64,000 bases of DNA from Pandoraea sp. (GCF_004297875.1 NZ_SCSK01000069.1:1-64000), one strand, 5' to 3'; shown: positions 37,610-46,930, counted from the stretch's first letter. Notes: generated by a model not told the origin, from the sequence alone. A program made the numbers and translations.

Positions 37610-38548
37610 ATGAGTGCGACGCAGTTACCCCGGCAGGTCAAGGTCATTGAAGTCGGACCGCGCGACGGCCTGCAGAACGAGAAGCAGCTGGTGCCGCTGG
37701 CCACCAAGATCGAACTGGTCGACCGGCTCTCGGCCGCCGGTTTCGCCAACGTCGAGGCCGCCTCGTTCGTCTCGCCCAAGTGGGTGCCGCAAATGGCCGA
37801 CGGCGCCGAGGTCATGGCCGGCATCGCGCGCCGCCCCGGCACCATCTACTCGGTCCTCACACCCAACATGAAGGGCTTCGAGGGCGCGCTGGCCGCGCGC
37901 GCCGACGAGGTGGTGATCTTCGGCGCCGCCAGCGAAGCTTTCTCGCAGCGCAATATCAACTGCTCGATCGCCGAGAGCGTAGCCCGCTTCGCGCCGGTCG
38001 CGCGCGCGGCCAAGGATGCCGGCCTGCGCCTGCGCGGCGCGATCTCCTGCTGCCTGGGCTGCCCCTACCAGGGCGAGGTGCCGGTCGCCGCGGTGGTCGA
38101 CGTGGTGCAACGTCTGCAGGCGCTGGGCTGCGACGAAATCGACATTGCCGACACCATCGGCGTGGGCACCGCCGGGCAGACGCGCACGGTCATCGAGGCG
38201 GCCGCCAAGGTATTTCCGATCGAGCGCCTCTCGGGCCATTTCCACGACACCTACGGGCAGGCGCTGGCCAATATCTACGCGGCACTGCTCAGCGGCATCA
38301 CGATTTTTCATTCGTCGGTGGCCGGCCTGGGCGGCTGCCCCTATGCCAAGGGCGCGACCGGCAACGTCGCCACCGAAGACGTCCTGTACCTGTTGCAGGG
38401 CCTGGGCATCGAGACCGGCATCGACCTCGAGCAGGTCGTCGAGACGGGCGACTTCATCTCGCAGGCGATCGGGCGCGCCAACGCCTCGCGCGCCGGCCGC
38501 GCGCTGCTCACCAAGATGCGCGATCGGGCCGCGGCCGCCAGCGCATGA
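37610..38548 (+). CDS. liuE: Hydroxymethylglutaryl-CoA lyase
   Basis: This is a 312-residue TIM-barrel lyase of the HMGL family. The metal and catalytic motifs are EVGPRDGLQNE at the N-terminus, HFHDTYGQAL with the two His ligands, and GLGGCPYAKGATGN with the catalytic Cys loop. It cleaves HMG-CoA to acetoacetate and acetyl-CoA, the last Liu step. AGGAGG precedes the ATG at 37610. Its stop overlaps the next gene's ATG by four bases. Confidence 0.94.
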   Translation: MSATQLPRQVKVIEVGPRDGLQNEKQLVPLATKIELVDRLSAAGFANVEAASFVSPKWVPQMADGAEVMAGIARRPGTIYSVLTPNMKGFEGALAARADEVVIFGAASEAFSQRNINCSIAESVARFAPVARAAKDAGLRLRGAISCCLGCPYQGEVPVAAVVDVVQRLQALGCDEIDIADTIGVGTAGQTRTVIEAAAKVFPIERLSGHFHDTYGQALANIYAALLSGITIFHSSVAGLGGCPYAKGATGNVATEDVLYLLQGLGIETGIDLEQVVETGDFISQAIGRANASRAGRALLTKMRDRAAAASA

Positions 38549-39060
38549 ATCCAGCCAGCACGCTTGCCATGAATATCGATACCTCCCTGCCCGAGAGCGC
38601 GCAACGGGTCGCGCGCCTGCTCGCCGAAGCCGGTCACGACAAACCGGTGGTGATGCTGCCGCAAACCGGCAAAACCTCGGCCGAAGCGGCCGCCGGCCTG
38701 GGCTGCGACGTGGCCCAGATCGCCAAGTCGATCATCTTCCGGCGCGCCGCTGACGACGCCCCGGTGCTGGTCATCGCCAGCGGGGCCAACCGGGTCGACG
38801 AACGCAAGGTCGCCGCGCAGGTCGGCCCGCTGGCCAAGGCCGATGCCAAGTTCGTGCGCGACAAGACCGGCTATGCGATCGGCGGCGTGTGCCCGATCGG
38901 CCATCTGACACCACCGGTGATGCTGATCGACGCCGATCTGTTCGCGCTAGACAGCCTGTGGGCCGCCGCCGGCCATCCCCATGCGGTGTTCAACCTGAGT
39001 CCGCAGCAGCTCGAGGCGATGACCGGCGCGCCGGTGGCCGACGTCGCGCTGCGCGATTGA
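38545..39060 (+). CDS. YbaK/EbsC family aminoacyl-tRNA deacylase
   Basis: This is a 171-residue YbaK-fold protein with the Lys-containing motif IAKSIIFRR and the GYAIGGVCPIGH loop. Such free-standing domains remove misacylated Cys or Ala from tRNA. It starts in an ATGA overlap with liuE; a second in-frame ATG at 38569 (MNIDTSLPESAQRV) is also possible and closer to the usual family start. The link with leucine catabolism is positional only. Confidence 0.85.
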   Translation: MNPASTLAMNIDTSLPESAQRVARLLAEAGHDKPVVMLPQTGKTSAEAAAGLGCDVAQIAKSIIFRRAADDAPVLVIASGANRVDERKVAAQVGPLAKADAKFVRDKTGYAIGGVCPIGHLTPPVMLIDADLFALDSLWAAAGHPHAVFNLSPQQLEAMTGAPVADVALRD

Positions 39061-39098
39061 CCGATCCTTCATTTAACCCTTTTGCTGGAGATTCGCCG

Positions 39099-39533
39099 AT
39101 GCAAGCTGCCCTGCAACCCGGCTTCGCGTTCGAATGGACTTACCAGGTGCCGCGCAAGGCCCTGGTGCCCGAACTGTACGACGACATCGCGCCATGCCGC
39201 GAGATGCCGGCGGTGCTCGCCACCGGCTACATGGCCGGCATCATGGAATGCGCCTGCCTGCAGGCGATCCAGCCGTACCTGGACTGGCCGCAGGAACAGT
39301 CGCTCGGCACGCTGATCTCGTTCTCGCATCTGGCCGCCACGCCGGCCGGCGACACCCTGCGCATCCAGGGGCGGCTGGTCGAGATCGACGGACGCCGGCT
39401 CAAATTCGAAGTCGAAGCCTGGGACGGCCTCGACAAAATCACCGAAGGCGTGCACGAACGCATGCTGGTCGATAACACGCGCTTTCACACCAAACTGCGC
39501 GAAAAGGCCGACAAGCTCGGCCTGGCCATTTAA
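39099..39533 (+). CDS. FlK-like hotdog thioesterase family protein
   Basis: This is a 144-residue protein. T42 and E50 in ATGYMAGIMECAC and H77 in SFSHLAATP match the Thr-Glu-His catalytic set of fluoroacetyl-CoA thioesterase FlK and its relatives. Those relatives outside Streptomyces act on other acyl-CoAs, so the native substrate here is unknown. TGGAG lies before the ATG at 39099. It belongs to a short run of small genes after liuE. Confidence 0.78.
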   Translation: MQAALQPGFAFEWTYQVPRKALVPELYDDIAPCREMPAVLATGYMAGIMECACLQAIQPYLDWPQEQSLGTLISFSHLAATPAGDTLRIQGRLVEIDGRRLKFEVEAWDGLDKITEGVHERMLVDNTRFHTKLREKADKLGLAI

Positions 39534-39546
39534 TACGTTGCGCCGC

Positions 39547-39780
39547 ATGCCGTCCCGCCCCGCCTCGCCACCTCACGTGCCGCAGATGCCGCCCTGCTCG
39601 CCGGTGCCGTCGCCCTGCACCAATATCTGCCGGATGAACCCGGCCACCGGCTGGTGCGAAGGCTGCTGGCGCACGCTCGACGAGATCGCCGCCTGGTCGA
39701 CGCTCTCCGAGGCAGCCAAGTGCGACGTGTGGCAAGCACTCGACGCCCGGCGTGCGCAGCATGCGCGCGAATCCTTCTGA
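39547..39780 (+). CDS. DUF1289 domain-containing protein
   Basis: This is a 77-residue protein with the DUF1289 motif CTNICRMNPATGWCEGCWRTLDEIAAW. The four cysteines are likely a metal- or Fe-S-binding site. No function is established for the family. It begins 14 bases after the thioesterase. Confidence 0.8.
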   Translation: MPSRPASPPHVPQMPPCSPVPSPCTNICRMNPATGWCEGCWRTLDEIAAWSTLSEAAKCDVWQALDARRAQHARESF

Positions 39781-39797
39781 CACCGACTCGATAACCC

Positions 39798-40244
39798 ATG
39801 GGACGCATCGTTCAAATCGGCGAAACCTTCTGCGACACGTTCTCGTTTACCGCCGAGAACATCAAGACCTTTGCCCGACTGGCCAACGACAACAACCCCC
39901 TGCATCTGGATGACGACTACGCCGCCGCAAGCCGTTTCGGCGGATTGATCGCCTCGGGCACCCAGCCGATGTCGTATTTCTGCGCGATGCTGGCCACCCA
40001 CTACTCGATCGATCGCCAGCCTCTGGGCCTGGAGTTCGACGTGCGGCTGAAGAAGGCGGTCGGCGTCGGCGACACCGTCACCATGCAATGGACGGTGGAC
40101 GAGGCCGTATGGAAGGACAAGCTCGGCGGCGACATCGTCACGCTGCACGGCAGCGCCATCAACCAGCGCGGCGAAACGGCCCTGCTGGGCACCGCCACGA
40201 TTCTCGTCTGCCCGCGCTCACAGCCCGGCACCGAGCCCGCATGA
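39798..40244 (+). CDS. MaoC family dehydratase
   Basis: This is a 148-residue hotdog hydratase with the R-specific hydratase motif NDNNPLHLDDDYAAASRFGGLIASG, in which Asp and His are catalytic. It hydrates enoyl-CoA or a related thioester. It overlaps the next gene by four bases (ATGA), indicating coupling with the metallo-hydrolase. Confidence 0.85.
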   Translation: MGRIVQIGETFCDTFSFTAENIKTFARLANDNNPLHLDDDYAAASRFGGLIASGTQPMSYFCAMLATHYSIDRQPLGLEFDVRLKKAVGVGDTVTMQWTVDEAVWKDKLGGDIVTLHGSAINQRGETALLGTATILVCPRSQPGTEPA

Positions 40245-41170
40245 GCACACCGCCGCTGCCAGCCTCGATGCGCGTGCTGCAGCGCGGCTGGCTGTCGTCC
40301 AACAACATCCTGTTCCTGGACGAAGAACCGACGCTGGTCGACAGCGGTTATGTTTCGCATGCCGAACAGACGCTCGCGCTGGTGGAAAACGCACTCGCCG
40401 GATACCCGCAAGGACTCAGGCGAATCATCAATACGCATCTGCATTCGGACCACTGCGGCGGCAACGCGCTGCTGCAGCAGCGCTACGGCTGCCGCACCCT
40501 GATCCCGGCCGCCGAGGCCGATGTCGTGCGCGACTGGGACGAAGCGCGCCTGAGCTATCGGGCCACCGGGCAGCAATGCGCGCGCTTTGCCTTCGACGGC
40601 ACGCTGCGGCCAGGCGACACGCTGACGCTCGGCCACCTTGCCTGGGAAGTGCTGGGGGCGCCGGGTCACGACCCGCACTCGCTGATGCTGTACTGCCCGG
40701 CCGAGGCCATTCTGATTTCCGCCGACGCCCTGTGGGAAAACGGCTTCGGCGTGATCTTCCCGGAACTCGACGGCGCTTCGGGTTTCGCCGAGCAGGGCGC
40801 GGTGCTCGATCTGATCGGCCGGCTCGAGGTGCGCTGCGTGATTCCCGGGCACGGTGCGCCGTTTGGCGAGCCCGCCCGCGCGCTCGACATCGCACGCGGC
40901 CGGCTGGCCTACCTGCGCGCCGACCCACGCCGCAATGCCCGCAACGCGCTGAAGGTGCTGATCGTATTCCGGCTGTTATCGGCGCGCCAGCTCGCGCGGG
41001 CAGAGCTGCAGGCAATGCTCGCTCAGGCGGATGTGATGCGTGCGGCCGCCGCGATGCTGGCGCCGCCCGCGGATTGGCCGGCGTTGCTCGATGAGCTCTG
41101 CGGCGAACTGGCACGCGCCGGCGCGGTTCGACTCGATGGCGACACCGTGAGCGCCGCCGGGCAACCTTGA
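40241..41170 (+). CDS. MBL-fold metallo-hydrolase
   Basis: This is a 309-residue metallo-beta-lactamase-fold protein with the metal motif NTHLHSDHCGGNA, then GAPGHDPHSL and IPGHGAPF. A helical C-terminal extension (from about residue 220) fits a DNA/RNA-binding-like or substrate-gating winged helix seen in glyoxalase-II-like relatives. The start overlaps the MaoC gene by four bases. Substrate is unknown. Confidence 0.85.
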   Translation: MSTPPLPASMRVLQRGWLSSNNILFLDEEPTLVDSGYVSHAEQTLALVENALAGYPQGLRRIINTHLHSDHCGGNALLQQRYGCRTLIPAAEADVVRDWDEARLSYRATGQQCARFAFDGTLRPGDTLTLGHLAWEVLGAPGHDPHSLMLYCPAEAILISADALWENGFGVIFPELDGASGFAEQGAVLDLIGRLEVRCVIPGHGAPFGEPARALDIARGRLAYLRADPRRNARNALKVLIVFRLLSARQLARAELQAMLAQADVMRAAAAMLAPPADWPALLDELCGELARAGAVRLDGDTVSAAGQP

Positions 41171-41317
41171 CTTAAGTCATGGCAATCGAGCGTGGGCGTG
41201 ATAACCGATCAAAAAAAAGCATCGAATTGAGAGATAATCCGCGCAAGGGGCCCCTAGTTACTGCGACCACCGCGTACCGGTACTGAACGAGCGTCCCAAT
41301 CGAAATGGGCCGCCGCC

Positions 41318-42462
41318 ATGAAAACCAGTAAAGGGAAAGCGAAGCTTCGCCTGGCCGAAGACGCGCCCCCGCCACACTCCCCGACCGAGCCGCCTCCCGC
41401 GGCGTCGAGTCCGCCGACCACCGGCAAAGCGCTGGCCGGCAGGGGCAAAGGTTTTGCCCGCCGGATCTATCGGCTGCGCACGATGGGATGCGCGATCGGC
41501 TTTTTCTGCGTCGCTGGCGTGTTTCGCCAGTTGCACGCCGCTCCGTGGCTGTGGGCGCTGCTCGTGTTCCACGGCTACCTCTGTGGCCGCACCTCGCTTA
41601 TCGCCTTGCGTTGCGCGCCCGCGTGCCCTATCGGGGCGAGCGCCGCAATCTGATGATCGACGCGGCATTCGGCGGTTTCTGGGTCGTCGCGATGCGTTTC
41701 AACCTGCTGCCAAGCCTGGTGCTCATCACCATGCTGTCGATGGACGATATCGGCGCAGGCGGCCTGGCGCTGTTCTGGCGAGGCCTGATCGCGCACGCGG
41801 CGGGCGCCGTCGTCGGCGCCGGCGTGCTCGGCCTGCACGTTGCCCCGACCTCCGACATGTTCAATATCGTGACCTGCCTGCCAATGCTGGTGCTTTATCC
41901 GATCGCGCTGGGGCAGGCGACCTACGAAATGTCGCAAAAGCTCGCCCAGCGCACCCGCGAACTCGAATACCTGAACCAGCACGACGGGCTCACGGGCCTG
42001 TTCAGCCGCTTCTACTGGGAAGCCTGCCTGGCCAGAACCTTCGATGAATGTCTCGCCAGCGGCCGGCCCGCCTGCCTGATCATGCTGGATCTCGATCATT
42101 TCAAGCAGATCAACGATACGCATGGCCATCTCGCCGGCGACCTGGTGCTGCAGAAATTCGCGGGCACGCTGCGCGAGAGCCTGCGCAGCGAGGACATCAT
42201 CGGCCGCTATGGCGGCGAGGAATTCGGCGTGATCCTGCCCGGCGTGAACGCCGACCAGGCGGAGCCGATCATCGACCGGCTGCTCGCCAGGCTGCGCGCG
42301 CAAACCAGCCTCGATCGGGAAATGCCGCCCGGCTGCACCGCGAGCGCCGGCATAGTCGCCTTTTCCGCGGGATTCCCCAACCCCGACGCCTGGTTGCAAC
42401 AGGCCGACCACGCGCTGTATCAGGCCAAGCGCCTGGGCCGGGATCGCCTGGTGGTCTGTTGA
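41318..42462 (+). pseudogene. MASE2-GGDEF diguanylate cyclase, interrupted by a 2-base frameshift
   Basis: Two frames encode successive parts of one protein. 41318-41653 holds a Pro-rich N-terminus and the first MASE2 membrane part (RIYRLRTMGCAIGFF to LLVFHGYL). The +2 frame continues MASE2 at WPHLAYRLALR from 41584. Bases 41582-41583 (TG in CTCTGTGG) look like a duplicated dinucleotide. The GGDEF domain is intact, with A-site RYGGEEF and a c-di-GMP-inhibition RxxD (RSED) five residues before it. The upstream frame ends at TGA 41651-41653, overlapping an ATG at 41653 in the cyclase frame, so a shorter cyclase could be made by re-initiation. Sequencing error is the alternative. Confidence 0.75.
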
Positions 42463-42520
42463 GCAGGCCATCATGCCTGGCTCGGCGCCACGCCGGCGAC
42501 CTCGGTCCGGCGCGCCGGGT

Positions 42521-43153
42521 TCAACCCTGCTCGCGTACCTTCGCGCGCTGGCGATGCGCCGCCACCTTGGCGCGATTGCCGCAGATTGCCATGCTGCACC
42601 AGCGACGCGCGTGAGCGCGCGTGTGATCGGCAAACAGCAGCGTGCAGCGCGGCCCCTCGCACGCCTTCACGTAGGTGAAATCCTGCTCGCAGATCAGTCG
42701 CGCCAGCGCCTCGGCGATCGGCATCAGCAACGACGCTGGGGATTTCCAGCGGCGGCGCGAACGTAGCCTCAAGGCCGCGCCTCCGTCTGCCGCGCCGGCC
42801 ACGACTTCGCCATATTGATCGTCCTGCGCGAGCAACCGGTTCAGCGGCTCGATCTCGCTCAATTTAACGGTATCCAGCGGCCGTCCCTTGCGTTTGCCGA
42901 CGAAGGCGCGAAACCACTCGCGCAGTGCGCGCGCCTGCGCCGCCACTTCGTCGAGTTCGGCTGGCGCGGCCTGCGAGCGCATCTCGGCAAGCACTGAAGC
43001 CGGCACCAGATTCGCCTGGGCCAGCCATGCCAGCAAGCCTTCGCCGTCGGCGAGCCAGTCGACCGGCTCGTCCACCGGCGTGGCAACCGAATTCAGAAAG
43101 TCGAGGCCCGGTGCATCGGCCACGAATATCGCGGGAATCTGGCGGTAGTCCAT
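42521..43153 (-). CDS. ABATE/CGNR zinc-finger transcriptional regulator
   Basis: This is a 210-residue protein. The N-terminal ABATE domain (FVADAPGLDFLNSVATPVDEP) is followed by a C-terminal CGNR zinc finger, in which cysteines of CEGPRC and WCSMAICGNRAKVAAHRQR bind zinc. Such proteins are thought to be stress-related regulators. It diverges from an alpha/beta hydrolase gene, and the shared region has an 11-base inverted repeat that may be its operator. Confidence 0.85.
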   Translation of the reverse strand: MDYRQIPAIFVADAPGLDFLNSVATPVDEPVDWLADGEGLLAWLAQANLVPASVLAEMRSQAAPAELDEVAAQARALREWFRAFVGKRKGRPLDTVKLSEIEPLNRLLAQDDQYGEVVAGAADGGAALRLRSRRRWKSPASLLMPIAEALARLICEQDFTYVKACEGPRCTLLFADHTRAHARRWCSMAICGNRAKVAAHRQRAKVREQG

Positions 43154-43187
43154 TGGGGCAACGAGGAAGGAAAAATGATAAGAAAAT

Positions 43188-43262
43188 TGTAACCTCTAAA
43201 AATAGCATTGACAAGTTACCAATTGATTGAATAACCTTTAAAAAACACAAATAGAGGTTACA
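43188..43262. promoter_or_regulatory. Inverted repeats and promoter between the CGNR and hydrolase genes
   Basis: TGTAACCTCTA (43188-43198) and TAGAGGTTACA (43252-43262) are perfect 11-base inverted repeats separated by 53 bases. TTACC and ATAACC, similar to the arms, lie between them. TTGACA at 43208-43213 with ATAACC 17 bases later could be the hydrolase promoter. The region is AT-rich. The spacing suits two regulator dimers or a DNA loop. Confidence 0.5.
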
Positions 43263-43319
43263 CATTTGCGGTACGTCACGATCTCCGGTAACGGCCGCCT
43301 TTCTCCAAAGGAGCAAGAC

Positions 43320-44015
43320 ATGTCTGTGAATAACGTAAGCGTTGTACTGGCGCACGGCGCATGGGCGGATGGATCGAGTTGGCGCAAGGTGATCGATATG
43401 CTGCGGGCGCAGCATATCGATGCCGTCGCAGCGCCCTTGCCGCTGACCTCATTGAGCGAGGACGTCGCCGCGCTCGAGCGCACACTCGAGCGAATCGATG
43501 GCCCGGTGGTGCTGGTCGGCCATGCCTACGCGGGCGCCGTCATTGCAGGCGTCCTCAATGAGCGTGTGGCGGCGCTGGTGTACGTCGCGGCGCTCGCGCC
43601 CGACGAGGGCGAAACCGTGGCCGACATGTTCTATCGCGCCGAGCCCCACCCGCAAGCCCCCCGCCTGGCGCCCGATCGCCATGGCCTGATCTGGCTGCCG
43701 CACGAAGCGTTCGCGACGGCGTTTGCTCAATATGCTTCGCCGCCTGAGCTATCGGTGCTCGCAGCGGTACAGCGCCCCATCGCGGCGGCATGCATCGGCC
43801 AGGCGCTCGAGCGCCCGCTCTGGCGCGACCGCCCCAGTTGGTTTCTGGTCGCCGGGCAGGACCGGATGATCCACCCCGAGACGCAGTCCTTCATGGCGCG
43901 CCGCATGGGTGCGCGCATCCATGCGCACCCGGTCGATCACACGCCGATGGTCAGCGCGCCGGGCGTCGTCACGGACCTCATTGTCGAAGCAGCCCGGACC
44001 ATCTCAGCCAGCTAG
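43320..44015 (+). CDS. Alpha/beta hydrolase-fold protein lacking the nucleophile serine
   Basis: This is a 231-residue protein resembling EstC-type esterases (VLAHGAWADGSSWRKV, then VYVAALAPDEGETVADMFY). The nucleophile elbow reads GHAYAG where GHSYGG is expected, so the catalytic serine is Ala69. The His loop (VDHTPMVSAP) is kept. Hydrolase activity by the usual mechanism is therefore doubtful; it may bind a ligand or use another residue. AAAGGAG precedes the ATG at 43320. It is divergent from, and probably controlled by, the CGNR regulator. Confidence 0.82.
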   Translation: MSVNNVSVVLAHGAWADGSSWRKVIDMLRAQHIDAVAAPLPLTSLSEDVAALERTLERIDGPVVLVGHAYAGAVIAGVLNERVAALVYVAALAPDEGETVADMFYRAEPHPQAPRLAPDRHGLIWLPHEAFATAFAQYASPPELSVLAAVQRPIAAACIGQALERPLWRDRPSWFLVAGQDRMIHPETQSFMARRMGARIHAHPVDHTPMVSAPGVVTDLIVEAARTISAS

Positions 44016-44102
44016 CGACCTCACGACCTGCATTCCCCGCAATTGGGTGCCGCGTTTGGGTGCCCGTATCCCCCTCCTTTACTTTTCTTTGGGATGAAAA
44101 TC

Positions 44103-44957
44103 ATGACTGCCATTACCTATCGCCATGCCGACGTCGACGGTTTCAAGGTGTTCTACCGCGAAGCGGGCCAGCCGGGCACGCCGAAACTATTACTGCTGCA
44201 TGGCTTCCCGAGCGCGAGCCATATGTTTCGCGACCTGATCCCCGAACTCGCGAACCGCTTCCACATCGTCGCACCGGACCTGCCCGGCTTCGGACAATCG
44301 GATATGCCCGGGCGCGATCGGTTTGCCTACACGTTCGACAATATCGCCAAGGTCATCGGGCGCTTCACCGAAGTGATCGGCTTCGAGCGTTTCGCGGTTT
44401 ATGTGTTCGACTATGGCGCACCGACGGGCTTCAGGCTCGCGCTCGAGCACCCCGAACGAATCACCGCGCTGATTTCGCAGAACGGCAACGCCTACGAAGA
44501 GGGGTTGAGCGAGGGCTGGAATCCGATCCGCGCCTATTGGCAAGATCCGTCGCAAGCCAATCGCGAGGCGCTGCGCGCACTGCTCACGGACGAGACAACG
44601 GTCTGGCAGTACACGCACGGCGTGCCGAACCCGGCCAGCGTATCGCCGGATGGCTACTCGCTGGACGCGTTTTACCTGAGCCGGCCGGGTGCGCACGAGA
44701 TTCAACTCGATCTGTTCGGCGACTATAAAAGCAACGTCGCGCTGTACCCGGCGTTCCAGCAATATTTCCGGACCCATCAACCGCCATTGCTGGCCGTGTG
44801 GGGCAGGCACGATCCGTTCTTCTTGCCGGCCGGCGCCGAAGCATTCAAGCGCGACTTGCCGAATGCGGTGGTGCGCATGTTCGACACCGGGCATTTTGCG
44901 TTGGAGACGCATGCGGCACAGATCGGCGCGGCGATCGTGGATTTCCTGACACGTTGA
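44103..44957 (+). CDS. Epoxide-hydrolase-like alpha/beta hydrolase
   Basis: This is a 284-residue protein with an Asp nucleophile: D103 in VFDYGAP, with the HGFPS oxyanion loop and the His loop DTGHFALETH. An Asp in this position marks epoxide hydrolases and dehalogenases rather than esterases. Tyr instead of Trp after the Asp argues against haloalkane dehalogenase. Two in-frame ATGs at 44094 and 44103 are possible. It follows the CGNR-linked hydrolase and may share its regulation. Confidence 0.82.
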   Translation: MTAITYRHADVDGFKVFYREAGQPGTPKLLLLHGFPSASHMFRDLIPELANRFHIVAPDLPGFGQSDMPGRDRFAYTFDNIAKVIGRFTEVIGFERFAVYVFDYGAPTGFRLALEHPERITALISQNGNAYEEGLSEGWNPIRAYWQDPSQANREALRALLTDETTVWQYTHGVPNPASVSPDGYSLDAFYLSRPGAHEIQLDLFGDYKSNVALYPAFQQYFRTHQPPLLAVWGRHDPFFLPAGAEAFKRDLPNAVVRMFDTGHFALETHAAQIGAAIVDFLTR

Positions 44958-45102
44958 GCCGCGAGCCGGGCAATGCGCAGCGCGGTTGCCCGGCCATTCA
45001 CGGCGCTCCGGCGCCGCACTGGCACGCCAGCGCCCCAGTGCGGCCAGCAGCAAGAACACCCCCCGAAATCAATCGACGCTGGCATACACGGAGGCCACGC
45101 AA

Positions 45103-46080
45103 ATGAGCGGCCATCACCATGCATCCCATGCCGGCAAGGCGGGATTTTTCGTCATTCTGGTCACCTCGACTTTCCTGATGGGGTCGAGCTTCGTGTCAGG
45201 CAAGATCCTGCTGGCGCAGGGGTTTGCTCCCATGTCGCTGGTGGGCTGGCGGTTTCTGGTCGCCGCGCTCGCCACCTTGCCGCTGGCGCGGCTCGACAAC
45301 CGCTCGCTGCGTGCGGCCCTGGTGCCCCGCGGCATGCGAGCGCGCGATGTGGCCCTGGTTGCCCTGATCGGGCTGACACAAACCGCGGCGGTGATGGGCC
45401 TGCTGTTTCTCTCCATGCGGTCGATCTCGGCAGCCACGGCGGCGATCCTGCTTTTCACCAATCCGATCTGGGTAGCGGTGTTGGGTCGGCTGTTTCTCGG
45501 CGAGGCATTGCATCGGCATCGGGCCGCCGGCCTGTTGCTGGGAATCGTCGGCGTCGTGCTCGCGATCGGGCTGGGCGCCGGCACGCTCTCGTCCCCGGGC
45601 GCCTTGGCCGGCGAGCTGATTGGGCTGGCCTCCGCGGTGTGCTGGGCGGCCGCCACCATCGTCAACAAGCGTGCCAACCTGCCAATGGGCGCCTGGGCCT
45701 TGAGCTTCTGGCAAATGCTGATCGGCTCGGTCGCCCTGTTGGTCATCGCGTACGCTAGCGGCGAGCACTGGCCCGCAGCGGTCAATCCGACCCAATGGGG
45801 ATGGTTTCTCTGGCTGTCGATCCCGGCCTCGACCGGCTCGTTCGGCCTGTGGTTCGTCGCGCTCAGGCAAGGCGGGGCCACCAGAACCAGCGGCTATCTG
45901 TTTCTCGCGCCGCTGTTTACCGTCGTGCTATCGTTTTTCTTGCTCGACACGACGTTGTCGTGGCTGCAGGCAGCGGGCGGCTTGTTGATCTGCGTCGCGC
46001 TGTGGTTGGTCAACCGCGAAATTCCCGCGCGCACTGAACAGGAACGAATGAATGCGGCGCTCGCCGAAGGCGAAGCCTGA
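45103..46080 (+). CDS. EamA/DMT family transporter
   Basis: This is a 325-residue inner-membrane protein with about ten hydrophobic helices and two EamA repeats, such as LVGWRFLVAALATLPLARL and GLLLGIVGVVLAIGL. The His-rich start MSGHHHASH is unusual but short. Drug/metabolite transporters of this type export amino acids or other small metabolites; the substrate is not readable. CGGAGG lies before the ATG at 45103. Confidence 0.87.
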   Translation: MSGHHHASHAGKAGFFVILVTSTFLMGSSFVSGKILLAQGFAPMSLVGWRFLVAALATLPLARLDNRSLRAALVPRGMRARDVALVALIGLTQTAAVMGLLFLSMRSISAATAAILLFTNPIWVAVLGRLFLGEALHRHRAAGLLLGIVGVVLAIGLGAGTLSSPGALAGELIGLASAVCWAAATIVNKRANLPMGAWALSFWQMLIGSVALLVIAYASGEHWPAAVNPTQWGWFLWLSIPASTGSFGLWFVALRQGGATRTSGYLFLAPLFTVVLSFFLLDTTLSWLQAAGGLLICVALWLVNREIPARTEQERMNAALAEGEA

Positions 46081-46173
46081 CCATTGTTATGAACGAACGA
46101 CATGGTCCGGACACGACATGAGCACCGGCAACGTCCGAGCGTGTAAACTGCTGCCTTTTTCGACACAAGCAAT

Positions 46174-46920
46174 ATGGTGCAAGTCCCGCAACGTACAACG
46201 CCGGGCGCTCCGGCGCTGGTTCGCTTGCTGGCGCGGCTCGCGCAGCTCGACGTTGCCGAACCCGGGCAGTCTCTGGCGGACCGGCTCGGCCAATGGCTGA
46301 GCTGGACCGATGCCATTACGCTGTCCTCGGCGCTGAGCGCCCGGGCGCCGGCGGCGCCGGCCCACGCCGATGCACGCTCGGCGAGTGATGATGCCGAACG
46401 CATGTGCGCACGGGTGCGTACCGCGCTGACCAACGCCATCGCCGGCGCCAGCGGCGTGGTAAGCAGCGCCGGTCGCCGCACGGCGTCGCGTGCGCCGGTG
46501 CGGCGCAACACGGCCGACCCGGTCCCCGAGTTCGCGGTGTTTCGCCAGGATTACCTCACCGTGCAGCAAACGATGCAAACCGACATCGGCCTGTTGCGCG
46601 AGCGGCTGCGCCGGCAACTCATGGCCCGGACCCCGGAGCTGGCACGGCTCGCGGTGCTGGACGCCAGCCTGGAGCAGGCGCTCGACGCCCGCGAGCGCAC
46701 CCTGCTGGCCACCGTGCCCACCCTGCTCGCCGTGCACTTCGAGCGGCTGCGCGAGGCCGGGCAGCAGATGCAGGCCGATGTGCCGGAGGCGGCCATGCCG
46801 GCTGCCGCGCGCGCCTGGCTGGGCCAGTTCCGCCAGGACATGCAGCGGATCCTGCTGGCCGAGCTGGAGATTCGTTTTCAACCGATCGCGGGGCTGCTTG
46901 CCGCCCTGCGCACCTGTTAA
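46174..46920 (+). CDS. DUF3348 family protein (stator-like cassette, gene 1)
   Basis: This is a 248-residue, Ala/Arg-rich, mostly helical cytoplasmic protein. The opening APALVRLLARLAQLDVAEPGQSLADRLGQW and the C-terminal RQDMQRILLAELEIRFQPIAGLL match DUF3348, a family without known function. There is no signal peptide or membrane segment. It precedes the DUF802 gene by 10 bases, so it probably belongs to one operon with the membrane pair and may be its cytoplasmic partner. Confidence 0.8.
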   Translation: MVQVPQRTTPGAPALVRLLARLAQLDVAEPGQSLADRLGQWLSWTDAITLSSALSARAPAAPAHADARSASDDAERMCARVRTALTNAIAGASGVVSSAGRRTASRAPVRRNTADPVPEFAVFRQDYLTVQQTMQTDIGLLRERLRRQLMARTPELARLAVLDASLEQALDARERTLLATVPTLLAVHFERLREAGQQMQADVPEAAMPAAARAWLGQFRQDMQRILLAELEIRFQPIAGLLAALRTC

Positions 46921-46930
46921 TTGGGACGCC

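Noticed and set aside
41575..41590. Programmed ribosomal frameshift in the diguanylate cyclase
   Set aside because: There is no slippery heptamer or following structure; a simple TG duplication explains the shift better.
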